A stretch of DNA of 64,000 nt, from positions 310,001 to 374,000 of the forward strand of contig NZ_JADQTL010000010.1 of assembly GCF_017168145.1 (NCBI RefSeq), given 5' to 3'. This stretch comes from Anaerovorax sp. IOR16 (GTDB lineage Bacteria; Bacillota; Clostridia; Peptostreptococcales; Anaerovoracaceae). Below are positions 55,448-64,000 of the stretch, in pieces (position 1 is the first letter of the stretch; every line of letters begins with the position of its first letter). The translations under genes were made by a program, and so were the position numbers. Under the pieces are notes generated by a model. That model saw only the letters and a list, made by a program, of their open reading frames with translations. It was not told the DNA's origin and ran no database searches.

Positions 55448-55489
55448 AAATACATGTGTCTTGTCACATGTATTTACTTATGTTATACT
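55448..55489 (+). promoter_or_regulatory. nadABC promoter with NiaR-like operator
   Basis: A perfect inverted repeat has 11-base arms (55448-55458 and 55465-55475) and a 6-base centre TCTTGT; its core resembles the operator of NiaR, the niacin-responsive repressor of NAD genes in Firmicutes. It contains the -35 (TTGTCA, 55461-55466), followed by 17 bases and TATACT (55484-55489). Repression by blocking polymerase when niacin is plentiful is the expected control. Confidence 0.75.
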
Positions 55490-55542
55490 GTATCTAATTT
55501 ATTACTTATACAAAAATAGATGAAAATAGGATGGTATTTAAA

Positions 55543-56454
55543 ATGTATAACGAAATTCAACGGTTAAAAAATGAAACCGATGCAGTACTGCTCGCTCATT
55601 ATTATGTTGATAAAGAAGTTCAAAAGGTATCGGACTACGTGGGAGATTCTTATTATCTGGCTAAAATAGCAAAAGAAATTCCACAAAAGACGATTTTGTT
55701 TTCCGGTGTTTATTTTATGGGCGAAAGTGCAAAAATCCTTAATCCTGAAAAAACAGTGCTTCTGCCTGAGCTTTCCGCAGATTGTCCAATGGCACATATG
55801 GCACGTACTGAAAAAATTCAACAAATGCGTGCAGAAATCGATGATTTAGCAGTAGTATGCTACATCAATTCCACAGCTGCATTAAAAGCAAATTGCGATG
55901 TATGCGTCACTTCATCCAATGCAAAGACCATTATTCAAAATTTACCGCATAAAAATATTTTTTTCATCCCTGATGTACATTTAGGGCGCTATATCGCTTC
56001 CTTAGTTCCAGAAAAAAAGTTCTATTTTAACGATGGATTCTGTCCGGTTCATCAGCGAATTACGGCAAGCCAAGTAGCAATTGCAAGAAAAGAACATCCT
56101 TTTGCGCCAGTGTTGGCTCATCCGGAATGTGATTTTTCTGTACTGCAATCGGCTGACTATGTAGGCAGTACAAGCGGAATTATCGCTTATGCTTCATCCT
56201 GTGATTCACAGGAAATCATCATTGCAACAGAAGTTGGTGTTTTATATGAATTGGAAAAACGAAATCCACATAAGAAGTTTTTCGCAGTGACATCGGAACA
56301 AATATGCAATGATATGAAAAAAATCACCTTAGATAAGGTAATTTCTACCTTAAAAACAAAAACGAACCAGATAGAGATCTCTGAAGATTTACGTAAAAAA
56401 GCTCTAATCCCATTAAATCGTATGTTGGAATTGGCCGCAAAACCAACCCTATAG
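55543..56454 (+). CDS. nadA: Quinolinate synthase NadA
   Basis: A 303-residue [4Fe-4S] enzyme that condenses iminoaspartate with dihydroxyacetone phosphate to quinolinate. Likely cluster ligands are the cysteines in SADCPMA (near 81), PECDF (near 193) and EQICNDMKK (near 257). Other conserved blocks are AHYYVDKEVQ and FIPDVHLGRY. ATG 55531 is in frame, but AGG abuts it; ATG 55543 has better spacing and matches the family start. It begins the nadABC operon behind a NiaR-like site. Confidence 0.93.
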   Translation: MYNEIQRLKNETDAVLLAHYYVDKEVQKVSDYVGDSYYLAKIAKEIPQKTILFSGVYFMGESAKILNPEKTVLLPELSADCPMAHMARTEKIQQMRAEIDDLAVVCYINSTAALKANCDVCVTSSNAKTIIQNLPHKNIFFIPDVHLGRYIASLVPEKKFYFNDGFCPVHQRITASQVAIARKEHPFAPVLAHPECDFSVLQSADYVGSTSGIIAYASSCDSQEIIIATEVGVLYELEKRNPHKKFFAVTSEQICNDMKKITLDKVISTLKTKTNQIEISEDLRKKALIPLNRMLELAAKPTL

Positions 56455-56468
56455 AAAGAAGGCATGCC

Positions 56469-57758
56469 ATGATACAGAACGTTGATGTTGTGATTGTAGG
56501 AACCGGGGTTGCCGGACTTTTTTGTGCATTAAATCTCTCTTCAGACAAACAAATCGTAATGATAACAAAAGATGCGCCGGAATCCAGCAACTCTTTTTTA
56601 GCACAGGGTGGTGTTTGCATCAAACGAGGCAATGAAGATTATAGCAGCTTTTATGAAGATACCATGAAAGCCGGACATTATCAGAACCGTCCCGAAGCAG
56701 TGGACACGATGATTCAAAATTCTCAGGAAGTAATAAGAGATTTGCTGGAATATGGTGTAACCTTTGAACATGATAATGGACAGTTACTCTATACAAAAGA
56801 GGGTGGTCACTCCAAACCTCGTATTCTTTACCACAAGGACCAGACTGGACAAGAGATTTCCAATACATTACTAAATCGAGTTAAGCAGTCGGACAATATA
56901 ACCATTCTCGATCATGTTACTATGATTGATTTACTGATACAGAACAAACGATGCCTGGGCGTTGTTGCAACAAATGCTCAAAATGAAGTTCTCGAAATTC
57001 GCAGCCGGGAGACGGTACTCGGAACCGGAGGCGTTGGCGGGCTGTATCAAAATTCAACCAATTTTCACCATATTACAGGAGATGCTTTGGCACTCGCTTT
57101 AAAGTATAAAATCCCATTAAAGGACATGGATTGCATTCAGATTCATCCTACCACATTTTATGATTCTACATCTGAACGCTGCTTTTTAATCAGCGAATCG
57201 GTACGTGGAGAAGGAGCGGTCTTATATAACAAAGACGGTAAGCGTTTTGTTAATGAACTCATGCCCAGAGATTTGCTATCGCAGGCAATTTATAAACAAA
57301 TGAAACTGGATGGGACAAACCATGTATGGCTATCGATGATCCCAATCGGAGAGAAAGAAATCAAACGACACTTCCCCACGATTTATAAGCATTGTCTTGA
57401 AAAAGGCTTTGATGTTACAAAAGAATGGATTCCGGTAGTCCCGGCCCAACACTACTGCATGGGAGGAATTCTTGTCGATTTGCAAAGCAAAACAACCTTT
57501 AAGCAACTATATGCTGTAGGAGAAGTCAGCTGCAATGGAGTTCACGGTGCAAATCGTTTAGCCAGCAACTCTTTACTGGAAAGCTTAGTCTTTTCCAAAA
57601 AAGCTGCAAAACAGATTGAATTGGAATTTGAAGAAACCTTTTGTTTGAACTCAAATACTCCAGAATACAAAATCAATGCAAAACAGCTGCAGATGATTAA
57701 TCAGCAAACACAACAACTTGTACGTGATGAGATAGAAAGGATGATGAAACACAAATGA
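56469..57758 (+). CDS. nadB: L-aspartate oxidase NadB (short form)
   Basis: A 429-residue flavoprotein that oxidises L-aspartate to iminoaspartate for NadA. It has the FAD-binding VGTGVAGLFCAL near 9, the SSNSFLAQGGV block near 38, and GVHGANRLASNSLLESLVF near 358. It is about 100 residues shorter than the E. coli enzyme because most of the C-terminal helical domain is missing, as in some clostridia and Thermotoga. It is 14 bases after nadA and overlaps nadC by 4 bases. Confidence 0.93.
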   Translation: MIQNVDVVIVGTGVAGLFCALNLSSDKQIVMITKDAPESSNSFLAQGGVCIKRGNEDYSSFYEDTMKAGHYQNRPEAVDTMIQNSQEVIRDLLEYGVTFEHDNGQLLYTKEGGHSKPRILYHKDQTGQEISNTLLNRVKQSDNITILDHVTMIDLLIQNKRCLGVVATNAQNEVLEIRSRETVLGTGGVGGLYQNSTNFHHITGDALALALKYKIPLKDMDCIQIHPTTFYDSTSERCFLISESVRGEGAVLYNKDGKRFVNELMPRDLLSQAIYKQMKLDGTNHVWLSMIPIGEKEIKRHFPTIYKHCLEKGFDVTKEWIPVVPAQHYCMGGILVDLQSKTTFKQLYAVGEVSCNGVHGANRLASNSLLESLVFSKKAAKQIELEFEETFCLNSNTPEYKINAKQLQMINQQTQQLVRDEIERMMKHK

Positions 57759-58624
57759 AAAACCATGGATTTGTCATTGCACAAAGATTAAATATAGACC
57801 CTTTACTACTGCAAGCTTTACAAGAAGATATTACACAAGAAGATGTTACGACCAACGCAGTTATGCGCGAAGCTTGCCAAGCCGAAGTTCAGTTGCTTTG
57901 TAAGCAAGATGGAATTCTAGCCGGAATTGATGTCTTTGAACGAGTCTTCGATCTCCTAGATTCTAATGTAAAAGTTGTTAAAGATTTTAAAGATGGAGAG
58001 ATTATTAAAAAAGGCAATCGAATCGCCTTAATTACCGGAGACGTACATGCCTTACTGTCAGGAGAGCGTGTCGCTCTTAATTTTCTGCAACGTATGAGCG
58101 GAATTGCCACCTATACCTATCATATGGCTCAAATTCTAAATGGTACAAGTGCCAAACTCTTGGACACAAGAAAAACAACTCCTAACATGCGTATTTTTGA
58201 AAAGTATGCCGTACGAGTTGGCGGTGGTTATAATCATCGCTTTAATTTATCCGATGGTATTTTATTAAAAGACAACCATATCAATGCAGCAGGAGGAGTA
58301 AAAAAAGCTATTTCTATGGCGAAAGATTATGCACCTTTTGTTCGGAAAATTGAAATTGAAGTAGAAAATTTAACGATGCTTGAAGAAGCCTTAGAAGGTG
58401 GTGCTGATATCATCATGCTCGATAATATGTCACCGGAAGATATGAAAATTGCTGTTTTAAAAGCAAAAGGAAAGGCAAAAATCGAGTGCTCTGGTAATGT
58501 AACTCTGGAAAATTTAAAACAGTATGCAGACATCGGAGTCGACTATATTTCCTGCGGCGCTTTAACTCATTCTGCGTCCATTTTAGATTTCTCTATGAAG
58601 CATTTGCATATTCTTAATTCATAA
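57755..58624 (+). CDS. nadC: Nicotinate-nucleotide pyrophosphorylase (carboxylating) NadC
   Basis: A 289-residue quinolinate phosphoribosyltransferase. It shows the conserved DTRKTTPNMRIFEKYAV block near 134, GGGYNHRFNLSDGILLKDNH near 152 and IEVEVENL near 198. It converts quinolinate and PRPP to nicotinate mononucleotide, finishing the de novo branch begun by NadB and NadA. ATGA overlap with nadB indicates translational coupling. Confidence 0.95.
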   Translation: MKNHGFVIAQRLNIDPLLLQALQEDITQEDVTTNAVMREACQAEVQLLCKQDGILAGIDVFERVFDLLDSNVKVVKDFKDGEIIKKGNRIALITGDVHALLSGERVALNFLQRMSGIATYTYHMAQILNGTSAKLLDTRKTTPNMRIFEKYAVRVGGGYNHRFNLSDGILLKDNHINAAGGVKKAISMAKDYAPFVRKIEIEVENLTMLEEALEGGADIIMLDNMSPEDMKIAVLKAKGKAKIECSGNVTLENLKQYADIGVDYISCGALTHSASILDFSMKHLHILNS

Positions 58625-58652
58625 AAAAACATCATTCATAAGTTAAAATTTG

Positions 58653-58691
58653 GCACCCCAAATATTAGTTTCTTTCTACCATTTGGGGTGC
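58653..58691. terminator. Hairpin between convergent nadC and the S41 protease gene
   Basis: Perfect 11-base arms (58653-58663 and 58681-58691) with a 17-base loop. The T tails are weak on both sides, so termination is likely but not certain. Confidence 0.6.
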
Positions 58692-58778
58692 TAACTTATT
58701 GACTGATGTGCTTTCTCAATTATACTTTTAAGTTTAATATTATTTTTAAATAATACCTATGTATTAACATTAATGTCT

Positions 58779-60266
58779 CTAATTCTTTAAGATTTCTATT
58801 GCTTTTTTCAGCTGCAGATCATCATCTTCTGTACTTGCAGTTCCAGTCGCATATTCCCATACAGCCTTATTAAGGGTGTCAATGGTTGCATAATCCAAGC
58901 CACCATAAGCGTACAATCCATTTTCTTTTTGAAATTTCTTTATAGCTGCAACTGTTTTTCCATCCATTGTTGCATTCAAAGGTACATCAAACCTTAACAC
59001 TTGAAGTCTTTGCTGTGCACCGTAAACATTCAAACCAACTTGCCCAGTCGTTGCTTTTACCTTTTCAACCATTGGAACAAATGCATCTATTTTAGAATTT
59101 AGTTCTTCAATATCTGCTTCTCCTCCATTGTATACAACATAATCAGGAGTAATCCCCACATGATCAATCGTATTTTTGTTCGGAGTTAAAAAATAAAAAG
59201 TGGAAAGTTTAATCTGAGAACCGTTTTTCAGTTCTCCAACCTGCTGAGCAACCCCTTTACCAAAGGTCTTTGTTCCAACCAAAACAGCCTTTTTACTATC
59301 CTGCAACGCTCCTGCTAAAATTTCAGATGCACTTGCTGAATTTTTATTTACAAGAAGCACAATCGGTAAATTTACATATGCCTCTTCTGTTGCTTCTAAA
59401 GTCTCAATCACTTCGTCTTTTTGTTTAAAATGTAAAATTGGGCCTTCTTCCATTAATTGATCTGCAATTTCTGCTGTCTGTCCAATCAAGCCTCCGGGAT
59501 TGTTTCTTACATCAATAATCAAAGATTTTGCTCCTGCTTCCAAAAGACGTTTTAAAACAGATTGAAACTCTATATGACAGTCACTGTCAAAGCTCGTAAT
59601 TCGAATGTAGCCAATGTTTCCTTCTAACATTTTATCCGTCATACAAAGGCTTCCAATCACATCTCGTACCAATGGAAAAGACAAGCTTTTTCCATTGCGA
59701 TCCACCGTAATGGTTACCTTCGTTCCCTTTTCTCCACGCATTAAAGCAGCGATTTCATCCACACTTTTTCCGCTTGCACGAACTCCATCGACTGCCATTA
59801 CAACATCTCCTGCCTGAATGCCTGCTTTTTCCGCAGGAGAACCGACAAACGTCTGCGTTATGCTGCATTTACCGTTAACATCCTTAACCGCAACACCAAT
59901 TCCACTAAAGGCACCATTGACACTCTCAACAAATGCCTCTCCCTCTTGTCCATTTGCAAAATAAACGCTATAAGGATCGTCCAGCGCCTCAAAAATACCT
60001 GCATACGCACCATCAAGCAATTTTTTATAAGTGATTTCATCCTTATAATTATTATGTATGGTATTAATTAGCGTCTCCATAGTAGTAAATTCGCTCTTTA
60101 AATAAGCATTGCTTTGCGTTTCACTGTCTGCCGCATACACAGCAAACTCACTTGCTCCCAGTAAGCCCGGAAAAAACATCACAAATGAGAAAGAAGTCAG
60201 TATCAGTGCTACAGCAACTAAAAGTGCCAAAAATCGTGCTATTTTTTTTGTCTTTTGTGAATGCAT
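58779..60266 (-). CDS. S41-family C-terminal processing protease with PDZ and peptidoglycan-binding domains
   Basis: A 495-residue exported protease. Residues about 9-38 form a signal or anchor; a PDZ domain lies at about 100-180; the S41 protease core follows, with the catalytic serine in NSASASEILAG near 318 and lysine in KTFGKG near 343. The C-terminus (about 410-465) is a peptidoglycan-binding domain (GAQQRLQVLRFDVP). It resembles CtpA/CtpB proteases, which act on envelope or sporulation signalling proteins. An upstream in-frame ATG (60293) is less likely than ATG 60266, which follows AAAGGGG. Confidence 0.9.
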   Translation of the reverse strand: MHSQKTKKIARFLALLVAVALILTSFSFVMFFPGLLGASEFAVYAADSETQSNAYLKSEFTTMETLINTIHNNYKDEITYKKLLDGAYAGIFEALDDPYSVYFANGQEGEAFVESVNGAFSGIGVAVKDVNGKCSITQTFVGSPAEKAGIQAGDVVMAVDGVRASGKSVDEIAALMRGEKGTKVTITVDRNGKSLSFPLVRDVIGSLCMTDKMLEGNIGYIRITSFDSDCHIEFQSVLKRLLEAGAKSLIIDVRNNPGGLIGQTAEIADQLMEEGPILHFKQKDEVIETLEATEEAYVNLPIVLLVNKNSASASEILAGALQDSKKAVLVGTKTFGKGVAQQVGELKNGSQIKLSTFYFLTPNKNTIDHVGITPDYVVYNGGEADIEELNSKIDAFVPMVEKVKATTGQVGLNVYGAQQRLQVLRFDVPLNATMDGKTVAAIKKFQKENGLYAYGGLDYATIDTLNKAVWEYATGTASTEDDDLQLKKAIEILKN

Positions 60267-60352
60267 TATTACATCCCCTTTCCAATAAAACAATCTTTTA
60301 AAATATGATATATCATTTAATCACCATAAATCATTTAATTACCGTAAATTAT

Positions 60353-60781
60353 TTATATAATCTCAATGTCCAATTTACTTCTGCCTTCGGTAAGACCTCG
60401 CAAGCTGATATGGTAGTCAATCTTTAGCGTACCTTTTCCAATATCACCTTGTAGTTGATTCTCAACATCATTAGTCAAAACTTCCATTTCGACAGCACCA
60501 AACGGCGTATCGTAATAGCCTTCAAATCGCTTCCCTTTTTCAAATTTAATTACAGTATCCAAAGGAATTGAATCTCCATATCGCCGCATTTTAACGGTGT
60601 CCCCTTTGATTTTCAATGAAGTGGTGCACCCTTCCATTCCTGAAACTTCGCTTTCTTTATATACCAAATATATGGAATCTCCCTTTTCGTAGAACTTCCC
60701 CTCTGTTATAAATTCTAATACGTTTTCTTCCTGTTCACTGGTAATTTGCTTACCGATGATTTTTAGCATAATGTCTTTCAT
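60353..60781 (-). CDS. DUF1934 (YwiB-like) beta-barrel protein
   Basis: A 142-residue soluble protein of alternating strands that matches the DUF1934/YwiB family of small beta-barrels with no established function. It overlaps the end of the D-Ala-D-Ala ligase gene by 32 bases, so the two are probably translated together. A second ATG four codons in would reduce the overlap to 20 bases. The gene order near wall-synthesis genes is suggestive only. Confidence 0.8.
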   Translation of the reverse strand: MKDIMLKIIGKQITSEQEENVLEFITEGKFYEKGDSIYLVYKESEVSGMEGCTTSLKIKGDTVKMRRYGDSIPLDTVIKFEKGKRFEGYYDTPFGAVEMEVLTNDVENQLQGDIGKGTLKIDYHISLRGLTEGRSKLDIEII

Positions 60782-61826
60782 AGCCTAATGTAATTATCCT
60801 TTCAATCAATGTGGGATAGGGTACTCCTACCGCTTCCCATAAAAGTGGAAACATACTGTATTTTGTAAATCCTGGGATGGTGTTGATTTCATTGAGATAA
60901 ATTTCACCTGTATTCTTACTGATAAAAAAGTCCACTCTTGCGAAACCACAGCAGTCCGTCGCTTTATAGGCTTTTTTTGCAATCTCCTGAATCGTTTCTG
61001 TTTGTTCTAATGTAAGATTTGCCGGGATACAAAGTTTTGATTTTCCCCCGTCAAAATATTTTGCCCGATAATCATAAAATTCCGATGATGGAATAATCTC
61101 TCCCACAGCAGCCACCTCAGCGTCATAATTTCCAATAACCGCCGTTTCAATCTCTCGACAATCAATGAATTCTTCTACAATGATACGTTGATCATATATC
61201 GCTGCATTGCAAAGAGCTTCCTTTAATTCTTTTTTATTTTTTGCTTTTCCTATCCCTACACTGGAACCCATATTGGCAGGTTTTACAAACATAGGAAATC
61301 CCAGATTATCGGAAAGTTCCTGCAGAATTCGAGATTTTTCTCTCTCAAGCTCTTCACTTCGAACGACACGATAGCGAACCTGAGGCAATCGTTCCTGTGC
61401 AAAAATAGCTTTTGCCAATCCCTTATCCATACAAGTCGCAGAGCTGGCTACACCACAACCACCATAAGGAAGATTCATCATTTCAAACAACCCTTGCACA
61501 GTCCCGTCTTCTCCATAAGGACCATGTAATATCGGCAAAGCAAAATCAATCTGTTCTTTTAGTGAATGGCCTCCTGTGCCCAAAACGGTAATTTCATAAT
61601 TCTGAGGGTCACGCTCTAACGCTTCTTCTGCAATGTTCTGCCAGCTTCCATCTTCAATATGACAAAATGGGCCATCATATTTTAACCATCTCCCTTGTTT
61701 CGTAATTCCTATCATTACAATTTTATATTTCGTCTTATCAATTGCATTGATTACAGATGCTGCGGACATTAAAGAAATTTCATGTTCACCAGATCTTCCG
61801 CCAAATAAAACGCCTATTGTTGTCAT
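60750..61826 (-). CDS. ddl: D-alanine--D-alanine ligase
   Basis: A 358-residue ATP-grasp ligase that makes the D-Ala-D-Ala dipeptide for peptidoglycan. It has the N-terminal VLFGGRSGEHEISLMSA block, the ATP-grasp FVKPANMGSSVGIGKA block near 176 and EINTIPGFTKYSMFP near 315, whose residues bind magnesium and substrate. GGAGG precedes ATG 61826. The longer form (over 340 residues) is common in Gram-positive bacteria. Confidence 0.95.
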   Translation of the reverse strand: MTTIGVLFGGRSGEHEISLMSAASVINAIDKTKYKIVMIGITKQGRWLKYDGPFCHIEDGSWQNIAEEALERDPQNYEITVLGTGGHSLKEQIDFALPILHGPYGEDGTVQGLFEMMNLPYGGCGVASSATCMDKGLAKAIFAQERLPQVRYRVVRSEELEREKSRILQELSDNLGFPMFVKPANMGSSVGIGKAKNKKELKEALCNAAIYDQRIIVEEFIDCREIETAVIGNYDAEVAAVGEIIPSSEFYDYRAKYFDGGKSKLCIPANLTLEQTETIQEIAKKAYKATDCCGFARVDFFISKNTGEIYLNEINTIPGFTKYSMFPLLWEAVGVPYPTLIERIITLGYERHYAKNHR

Positions 61827-61942
61827 TTTTTATATCCTCCAAAGCCTTTCCTGCAATTACCTCTTTTTCGAGTACATTATATCGTATCAAGGTGGAACTG
61901 CATTCATGCCTTTTTCTTTTTTTAACTTTCAATTTTTTTCAT

Positions 61943-62866
61943 TTATTTTTCATCTAATTCTGCAATTAAGCGTTTTAAATGGGGTTGATCAAACTGATAT
62001 TTTTTTGTACAAAATTGACATACAAGCTCCGCTTGTCCGTCCTCTTCCAAAATGGTCTGCAAATCTTTTTTCCCAATACTCATCAACACTTGCTCCAAGC
62101 GCTCTTCACAACAATCGCATTCCCATCCAATTTCTCTGAATCCCAGTGTTTCTACTTTAAATTCTTCCGGCATCTCGGAAAAAATGGTCTGCAAGAGCTC
62201 CTCTAAAATTGCGTCCTCTGTTTTCCCAGCTGCTTTGTTTGTCATTTCTTCAATTAAAGTACTGATCGGCGTCATCTTATCCAACATCGCTTCAAGCGCA
62301 TCCACTGCTTCCGGATTGCCTTGCGGCAGCATTTGAATGATCATACCTCCCGCAGCCGTTACCGAATAATCTCGGCCAATTTTCACACCCAAAGCAACAG
62401 ACGACGACTGCTGCTCCGACACAAAAAAGTATGCAGTCAAATCTTCTGCAATTTCTCCCGAAACCAAATCAATTCTTCCAACATAAGGTTCTTTTAAGCC
62501 TAAATCCTTAATAACAGTAACCGCCCCAATACCAAGTGCTCCCCCAACATCCAGTTTCCCATTTTCTTTTAATGGCAAATCGACGAATGGATTGGAAATG
62601 TAACCTTTAATCTTACCATCTCCCTTAGCGGTAGCTAAGATTTCTTTAGCGGGACCATCTCCTTTAAATTGAACGGTAACCTTATCCTTTTCATTTTTCA
62701 TCATCAGTGCCATCATTCCTGTTCCGGTAAGCACTCTTCCTAAAGCTGCCGTAGCAAGCGGCGTTGCCTGATGTATCTTTCTTGCCTCCTCTACCATAGA
62801 TGTGGTAATGGATAAATAGACTCGAAAAGACCCACTTTTGTCTATTGCAATTAATGCTTTGCTCAT
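61943..62866 (-). CDS. hslO: Redox-regulated chaperone Hsp33
   Basis: A 307-residue chaperone that is switched on by oxidation. The N-terminal folding domain covers about 1-230, and the C-terminal zinc centre has the CxC pair in ECDCCEE near 249 and the CxxC pair in VCQFCTKKY near 283. Zinc holds it inactive; disulfide formation exposes the substrate site. AGGAGAG precedes ATG 62866. It is a single gene. Confidence 0.95.
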   Translation of the reverse strand: MSKALIAIDKSGSFRVYLSITTSMVEEARKIHQATPLATAALGRVLTGTGMMALMMKNEKDKVTVQFKGDGPAKEILATAKGDGKIKGYISNPFVDLPLKENGKLDVGGALGIGAVTVIKDLGLKEPYVGRIDLVSGEIAEDLTAYFFVSEQQSSSVALGVKIGRDYSVTAAGGMIIQMLPQGNPEAVDALEAMLDKMTPISTLIEEMTNKAAGKTEDAILEELLQTIFSEMPEEFKVETLGFREIGWECDCCEERLEQVLMSIGKKDLQTILEEDGQAELVCQFCTKKYQFDQPHLKRLIAELDEK

Positions 62867-63005
62867 ACATTCTCTCCTATTTTTAATCTTTGTTTTTTAT
62901 AATATTAATTTAACCTAATAGTCTGTAGTTATAATCAACTAACAATATTAATCTGATTGATTATTGTTCAATTTATTACTTTTATTACTATAAATTCTCT
63001 GTTCG

Positions 63006-64000
63006 TTAACAATTTGTATGTACCAATTTTGAAACTTCTGCTTTTAACGCTTCCATTCTGCCATCAACGTCAGATTCATTACTCCCCTGTACAAAGAAAT
63101 AAATCTTCAGCTTTGGCTCGGTTCCCGAAGGGCGAACAATAAAACGGCTTTCATCCTGAAGGTTAAATTGCAGGACATTGGCTTTTGGAAGCCCGGTTTC
63201 ATCCTTCGCATAGTCGATCATCGCAGAAACCGGACTGCCTGCGATACTCGCAGGCGGATTGTTTCGCAATCCGTCCAAAAGCCTCTGCATCTCCTGCATG
63301 CAATACACACCTTCAAATGCAAAATCCAAGAGATCATTTTTATAATACCCAAACTGGTGATATAATTCCTCCAAACGGCGAAACAATGTTTTTCCTTGCT
63401 TCTTATAGTAAGCGATCATTTCACAAAGAAGCATCGAACCATTTACAGCATCCTTATCTCTGACATAACTTCCTGCTAAATATCCATAGCTTTCTTCATA
63501 GCCAAAGATAAAACGATCTTCTTCACCCTTATCTTCTAAAAATCCAATTTGCTCCCCAATGAATTTAAAGCCCGTCAATACTTGAATCAATTCCAGCCCA
63601 TAATGCTTTGCAAGAATTTCAATCATTTTACTTGAGACAATGGTTTTAATCGTTATCGGTTTTTTAGGCATCGGTCGTGGAACTCCTTGCTTTTTTGAAC
63701 CACTTCGCATCTGACATAGATAGTCCAACAGCAAAATTCCTATTTCATTTCCACTTAATAATCGGAATGTGTCTTCCCCAAGAACACCTTTCACACGTAC
63801 TGCAATTGCAACACGGTCACTATCCGGGTCGGTTGCTAACAGTAAGTCCGGTTTTTTCATTATTCCCCGGGTAATCGCACCCGGCCCCACAGCCATCGCC
63901 GTTGCTTCCTTGCAGCGCTTCTCACACAAGGCTAGTCCAAGCTTTAAGGCTTCGATCTTCTCCGGATTTGGATATGGACACGTCGGAAATCTGCCATCCG
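63006..64000 (-). CDS. Phosphohexomutase (phosphoglucomutase/phosphomannomutase), C-terminal part (cut by window edge)
   Basis: The last 331 codons of an alpha-D-phosphohexomutase; the frame continues past the right edge without a start. The visible part has DGRFPTCPYPNPE at the edge, the metal-binding loop DPDSDRVAIAV near visible residue 53, GYEESYGYLAGSYVRDKDA, and the phosphate-binding RPSGTEPKLKIYF near the C-terminus. The catalytic phosphoserine loop lies outside the window. It interconverts hexose 1- and 6-phosphates and could feed nucleotide-sugar synthesis for the glycans encoded here. Confidence 0.92.
   Translation of the reverse strand, partial: DGRFPTCPYPNPEKIEALKLGLALCEKRCKEATAMAVGPGAITRGIMKKPDLLLATDPDSDRVAIAVRVKGVLGEDTFRLLSGNEIGILLLDYLCQMRSGSKKQGVPRPMPKKPITIKTIVSSKMIEILAKHYGLELIQVLTGFKFIGEQIGFLEDKGEEDRFIFGYEESYGYLAGSYVRDKDAVNGSMLLCEMIAYYKKQGKTLFRRLEELYHQFGYYKNDLLDFAFEGVYCMQEMQRLLDGLRNNPPASIAGSPVSAMIDYAKDETGLPKANVLQFNLQDESRFIVRPSGTEPKLKIYFFVQGSNESDVDGRMEALKAEVSKLVHTNC

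Overview
The window looks like chromosome of a low-GC, Gram-positive clostridium (Bacillota, class Clostridia). The reasons are the AT-rich sequence, strong AGGAGG-type ribosome binding sites, three proteins carrying S-layer homology (SLH) domains, a SigI/RsgI sigma/anti-sigma pair, a NiaR-like operator on a nadABC operon, and a YwiB-like (DUF1934) gene beside ddl. I cannot name the genus. Two TolC-family proteins are unusual for a single-membrane organism, so the envelope type should be left open. I saw no rRNA, tRNA, CRISPR array, transposase or prophage.

Layout. (1) 1-4.5 kb: minus-strand envelope genes (a CapD/FlaA1-type nucleotide-sugar enzyme cut by the left edge, an SGNH-like protein and an MBOAT O-acyltransferase), then a plus-strand patatin-like lipase and a small minus-strand gene of unknown function. 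(2) 4.7-32.4 kb: one nearly gapless minus-strand glycan locus. Read from its promoter end (32.4 kb) leftwards it encodes a secreted transglutaminase-like protein, a short tail-domain protein, two glycosyltransferases, an asparagine-synthase-like amidotransferase, an exported glucuronyl-C5-epimerase-like protein, a second amidotransferase, a Wzm/Wzt-type ABC exporter, a radical SAM protein fused to an epimerase-like region, a methyltransferase, a third glycosyltransferase, and the five-enzyme set wbpA/B/D/E/I for UDP-2,3-diacetamido-2,3-dideoxy-D-mannuronic acid. Inserted among the wbp genes are a deacetylase-like protein, a MaoC hydratase and an LpxD-like acyltransferase. The wbpI copy carries a one-base frameshift in a poly-A run. 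(3) 32.6-37.1 kb: a GT2 glycosyltransferase, an O-antigen ligase/polymerase-like membrane protein, a sugar epimerase/reductase and a PglC/WcaJ-type initiating sugar-phosphate transferase. (4) 37.1-45.2 kb: a TolC-like protein and three SLH proteins, of which the 862-residue one is the probable main S-layer protein. It has two candidate promoters and a stem-loop in its leader. (5) 45.4-49.5 kb: a small unknown gene, then a DUF1846 protein, SigI and RsgI in one overlapping operon. (6) 49.5-55.3 kb: a TetR regulator divergent from an export operon (HlyD adaptor, two ABC-2 permeases, TolC-like protein) that has no ATPase gene. (7) 55.4-58.6 kb: nadA-nadB-nadC for de novo NAD synthesis. (8) 58.7-64 kb: S41 protease, YwiB-like protein, D-Ala-D-Ala ligase, Hsp33, and a phosphohexomutase cut by the right edge.

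Most of the window therefore builds or decorates the cell surface: precursor sugars are made and modified in the cytosol, assembled, exported by the ABC transporter or a ligase route, possibly edited outside by the exported epimerase-like and transglutaminase-like proteins, and displayed with an SLH-anchored S-layer. The region of greatest interest is the 13-32 kb stretch. It contains paired (duplicated) glycosyltransferases, amidotransferases and epimerase-like proteins plus a radical SAM fusion, which suggests an unusual acidic, amidated glycan.
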